From the NCBI GenBank assembly GCA_002297865.1, contig DBKX01000425.1:587-8570 (forward strand): 7,984 nt of DNA, read 5' to 3'. Positions within the stretch are counted from its first letter, which is position 1. The number at the start of each line of letters is the position of its first letter. A program made the position numbers and the translations under genes. Of the stretch, positions 6,111 to 7,984 are shown piece by piece. Origin of the DNA: Lachnoclostridium sp. UBA739 (GTDB taxonomy: Bacteria > Bacillota_A > Clostridia > Lachnospirales > Lachnospiraceae). Under the pieces are notes generated by a model, which had not been told where the DNA came from, made no database searches, and worked only from the letters and a program-made list of their open reading frames with translations.

Positions 6111-6724
6111 GAACACGCACCTCCTAGTTCACAAAATTGTTTTAATACCTTAAGTCCAACTTCACCACTTTTCTCAATGTGACACTGGGAAGCAAAAATA
6201 TTATCACGCTGAATCATAGCGGTAAATTCACCATTATAATCAGCCACTGCTAATAAATCTTCTTTATTTTCTGGCACTGCATAATAGGAGTTCACAAAAT
6301 AAAAATAAGGATGTTCTCCTAAATCACCTATCATAGGGCTTTCTTTCACAAATTTCAGTTCATTCCAGCCAATCTGAGGAACTCTGACTTTCTTTCTGTC
6401 AAATCCAACTACTTGTCCCTTTATCCAGCCAAGACAATCAACGTCTCCTTCTTCGCTGTGTTCAAAGATAATCTGTAATCCAACACAGATTCCTAAAAAC
6501 GGAACTTTTTCATCTAATACTTTTTTCTCCAGTGCTTCAATGATGCCAATCTCTCGTAAAGAATCCATTGTGGCTTTCGCTGAACCAACTCCAGGTAAAA
6601 TAATTCCTGTTACATCTTCTAAATCCTGCGCATTTCTTATGTACTTGCAAGGAACACCGATTCGCGTACACGCATTCAAAACACTATGTGAATTGCCTGC
6701 CTTATAATCTACAATACCAATCAT
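6104..6724 (-). CDS. hisH: Imidazole glycerol phosphate synthase glutaminase subunit HisH
   Basis: 206 residues from the ATG at 6724, with GGAGG (6731-6735) 6 nt upstream; a GTG one codon earlier is too close to that site. HisH hydrolyses glutamine and passes ammonia into the HisF barrel. Landmarks of class I glutaminases are present: IGIVDYKAGN at the N-terminus, PGVG (44-47) for the oxyanion strand, GICVGLQIIFE (78-88) with nucleophile Cys80, and SQCHIEKSGEVG (179-190) with His182 and Glu184. Usual HisH reads F-H-P-E; here Cys181 and Ile183 replace Phe and Pro, but the triad is intact. YFVNSYY (142-148) matches the conserved Y-F-V-H-S-Y-Y with Asn for His. Only hisF follows, so this is a hisHF pair separate from any other visible histidine gene. 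It is preceded by a long structured leader. Confidence 0.92.
   Translation of the reverse strand: MIGIVDYKAGNSHSVLNACTRIGVPCKYIRNAQDLEDVTGIILPGVGSAKATMDSLREIGIIEALEKKVLDEKVPFLGICVGLQIIFEHSEEGDVDCLGWIKGQVVGFDRKKVRVPQIGWNELKFVKESPMIGDLGEHPYFYFVNSYYAVPENKEDLLAVADYNGEFTAMIQRDNIFASQCHIEKSGEVGLKVLKQFCELGGACSC
6120..6124 (-). promoter_or_regulatory. Ribosome binding site deciding the hisF start
   Basis: GGAGG inside the end of hisH, 9 nt before the ATG at 6110. An in-frame GTG at 6116 is only 3 nt from the same site and adds two residues ahead of the conserved MLAKR start, so the ATG is preferred. The overlap with hisH suggests translational coupling, as expected for subunits of one complex. Confidence 0.8.
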
Positions 6725-6770
6725 CACATACCTCCAGAAACTTTATATTTTTAATGTTACTAAGGAACAA

Positions 6771-6962
6771 AGTGTCTTCGACACTCTCAACTTCCCTGCC
6801 CCTCAATCTTAAGGGAGAAGGCACTTTGCCGCGCCGAACGGGTGTCGCTGTTTTTTAGCGACTAACTTCCTTACTCGTTCGTGTGCATCCTGTGTCCTGT
6901 TTTTTAAGGCACTTTTTTATTAACTAGGGAAGGGCTCGCAGAGAACTTTCCTAGTTAATAAA
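6771..6962. other. Structured GC-rich element in the hisHF leader
   Basis: This fills most of the 402-bp gap between the chemoreceptor and hisH. By hand count 46 of the 80 bases at 6771-6850 are G or C (57%), well above the surrounding DNA. Hairpins found by eye: AGTGTC/GACACT (6771-6785); CTTCCCT (6791-6797) with AGGG-(AG)-AAG (6812-6820); GTCGCT/AGCGAC (6844-6862) with a G(T)6 loop; a similar GTG-T-CCT/AGGCAC hairpin (6892-6912) with a bulge; and the long hairpin at 6916-6962. CGAACG (6835-6840) and CGTTCG can also pair around the third hairpin. Direct repeats include AAGGCACTTT (6818 and 6906), CTGTTTTTTA (6848 and 6897) and GTGTC (6772, 6842, 6892). It has no long reading frame and no T-box consensus. 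It could be a regulatory leader, an inserted intergenic repeat, or an RNA gene. Confidence 0.6.
6916..6962. repeat. Perfect 13-bp inverted repeat (long hairpin)
   Basis: TTTATTAACTAGG (6916-6928) and CCTAGTTAATAAA (6950-6962) are exact reverse complements. In a plus-strand RNA the stem continues through a G-U pair (6929/6949) and three more pairs to 6932/6946, leaving a 13-nt loop; in a minus-strand RNA that one step is a C-A mismatch. No T tract follows the stem on the minus strand, so it is not an ordinary terminator of hisHF. Confidence 0.85.
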
Positions 6963-7011
6963 CGAACCCAAATCCTTAATTTCTAGACTATTCTTTGCAT
7001 TATTTTTTATT

Positions 7012-7040
7012 AGTATAGCATTCGACATGTTAAAATGCAA
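7012..7040 (-). promoter_or_regulatory. Promoter of the hisHF operon
   Basis: On the minus strand TTGCAT (7035-7040), a 17-bp spacer and TGCTATACT, i.e. TATACT (7012-7017) with the TGn extension. The predicted start near 7005 gives a leader of about 280 nt that contains the whole hairpin-rich element. Confidence 0.72.
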
Positions 7041-7060
7041 TGCTTTAATGTGGTGCAAAG

Positions 7061-7082
7061 AAAAAGTGCGCTCATGGCGCAC
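7061..7082 (-). terminator. Intrinsic terminator of the chemoreceptor gene
   Basis: GTGCGC/GCGCAC, a perfect 6-bp GC-rich stem (7066-7071 with 7077-7082) with a 5-nt loop, followed on the minus strand by five Ts (7065-7061) and then CTTTG. It lies about 45 nt after the chemoreceptor stop and just upstream of the hisHF promoter, so it separates the two units. Confidence 0.88.
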
Positions 7083-7126
7083 AAACTTTCTACTTCATAC
7101 ATGCATCATCATACTCTTCATATTCG

Positions 7127-7984
7127 TTATGTCTTGCTGCTTATTTCGAATAAACCCTTCGATATTGCATCTACCTTGTTAAACGTTTCTTCCAAAGTAC
7201 TAGCAACCGTTTCCTGTGTTCTTGCCGCCTCTGAAATCTCATTGGTCTGTGCTAAGGTATTCTGAACTCCTAACGTGATTGCTTCTGCCTGAGAAACAAT
7301 TTCTACTGCATGCTGTTTTGTTGATTTACTGTAATCAAATACTTGTTGTGCTTTATCCTTGGTTTCTCCTTGCAAATCATGTATATGCTCTGCACGCTGT
7401 TTTGCACTATTAATGATTTCAATTCCTTCTATGACAGACTCCTGATTATTGCTAATTGCTGATTTGGCTTTCTCAATAACATCATCTATACTTTGAATCA
7501 TGGACGCAATACTATCACTGGAAGCTTTTGACTGTTCCGCTAATACTCTTACCTGTTCAGCAACAACTGCAAAACCACGTCCTCCCTCTCCTGCTCTCGC
7601 CGCTTCAATGGAAGCATTCAAAGCTAACAGATTTGTTTGGGTCGTAATATTGGAAATGGCTCCTGCAAAAGAAGAGATTTCTTTCATACAGTTTGTTAGG
7701 TTATCAATAGATTCACTTGTTGTATTGGACGTACCTTTAATTGCATTCATACTGTTTACCGCTTCATCCATCAGTTTTACATACTCTTTCATAGCATCTG
7801 TTGTATTATCTGCGATGGCGATCATTTCTTTGGATTGATCCGTTATTCGATCCGCCATTGATTTCATCTGTTCTATGCTTTCATTGGTACTTTGTACACG
7901 ATCCATACTCTTGTTACAGTCTTCAAAAGTCTTATCCGCTGCTGTCACAATGGTCTTATTGGCATTACCAGTATCTTCAACTGC
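7127..7984 (-). CDS. Methyl-accepting chemotaxis protein, C-terminal part
   Basis: The frame is open to the right edge, so the N-terminus (sensor, membrane segments, HAMP) is outside the window; 285 residues are visible. The near-invariant hairpin tip is complete: [20 protein letters not shown] followed by [20 protein letters not shown] and EQS, the region that binds CheA and CheW. Long heptad-patterned Ala/Ser/Gln-rich helices flank it on both sides, as expected for the four-helix cytoplasmic bundle, and they carry Glu/Gln-rich stretches that may be methylated. The protein ends FEISSKT without the CheR-binding N-W-x-x-F pentapeptide seen on some receptors. It signals swimming behaviour through CheA-CheW; the ligand is unknown. 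It ends at its own terminator, so its position beside hisHF does not imply shared function. Confidence 0.95.
   Translation of the reverse strand, partial: AVEDTGNANKTIVTAADKTFEDCNKSMDRVQSTNESIEQMKSMADRITDQSKEMIAIADNTTDAMKEYVKLMDEAVNSMNAIKGTSNTTSESIDNLTNCMKEISSFAGAISNITTQTNLLALNASIEAARAGEGGRGFAVVAEQVRVLAEQSKASSDSIASMIQSIDDVIEKAKSAISNNQESVIEGIEIINSAKQRAEHIHDLQGETKDKAQQVFDYSKSTKQHAVEIVSQAEAITLGVQNTLAQTNEISEAARTQETVASTLEETFNKVDAISKGLFEISSKT

Noticed and set aside
6725..7005. T-box riboswitch or histidine attenuator ahead of hisHF
   Set aside because: No T-box consensus, no antiterminator/terminator pair with a T tract on the minus strand, and no run of His codons was found.
7500..7838. 112-codon plus-strand open frame opposite the chemoreceptor
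   Set aside because: It mirrors the conserved signalling hairpin; its apparent hydrophobic character comes from the complement of the Ala/Ser/Asn-rich coding strand.

Overview
The window looks like a chromosomal segment from a low-GC Firmicute of class Clostridia, probably family Lachnospiraceae. The evidence is AT-rich intergenic DNA, strong GGAGG ribosome binding sites, sigma-A-like promoters (TTGNNN, 16-18 bp, TATAAT) and the gene set: a GH51 arabinofuranosidase beside an FGGY kinase and a long ArsR-type regulator, an Rpn-type nuclease, a DUF6171 protein and a chemoreceptor. Genus-level placement is not possible from the sequence alone. All genes except the regulator lie on the minus strand.

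Positions 1-3170 are an arabinose/arabinoside block. The start of a ribulokinase-like FGGY kinase (minus) and a winged-helix regulator (plus) diverge from a 188-bp region with two well-formed back-to-back promoters. The regulator converges on an abfA-DUF6171 operon (minus), and a G/C-rich hairpin between the two 3' ends can serve both as terminator. The likely logic is that AbfA releases L-arabinose from arabinosides, the kinase feeds it into the pentose pathway, and the regulator senses a related signal. The last step is inference from gene order.

Positions 3263-5223 hold ogt (O6-alkylguanine repair), directly followed by a decayed gene that resembles AlkZ-related proteins of Clostridia. That gene keeps its ribosome binding site and both ends, but it has a nonsense codon at position 4 and an apparent internal deletion with frameshift. 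Upstream of ogt is an intact Rpn-family PD-(D/E)XK nuclease gene with its own extended -10 promoter and a long, inverted-repeat-bearing leader.

Positions 5265-7040 hold a two-gene hisH-hisF operon, away from any other visible histidine gene, with its own promoter and terminator. HisF keeps Asp11 and Lys19 but has Gln at position 130, where the canonical cyclase has a catalytic Asp. The operon is preceded by a leader of about 280 nt with a GC-rich, hairpin-dense core, which is the least explained DNA in the window. A strong terminator then separates it from the C-terminal half of a methyl-accepting chemotaxis protein that runs off the right edge.

No CRISPR array, tRNA, rRNA, insertion sequence or phage gene was seen. 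The best leads for something new are the hisHF leader element together with the atypical HisF. They are leads, not a demonstrated system.
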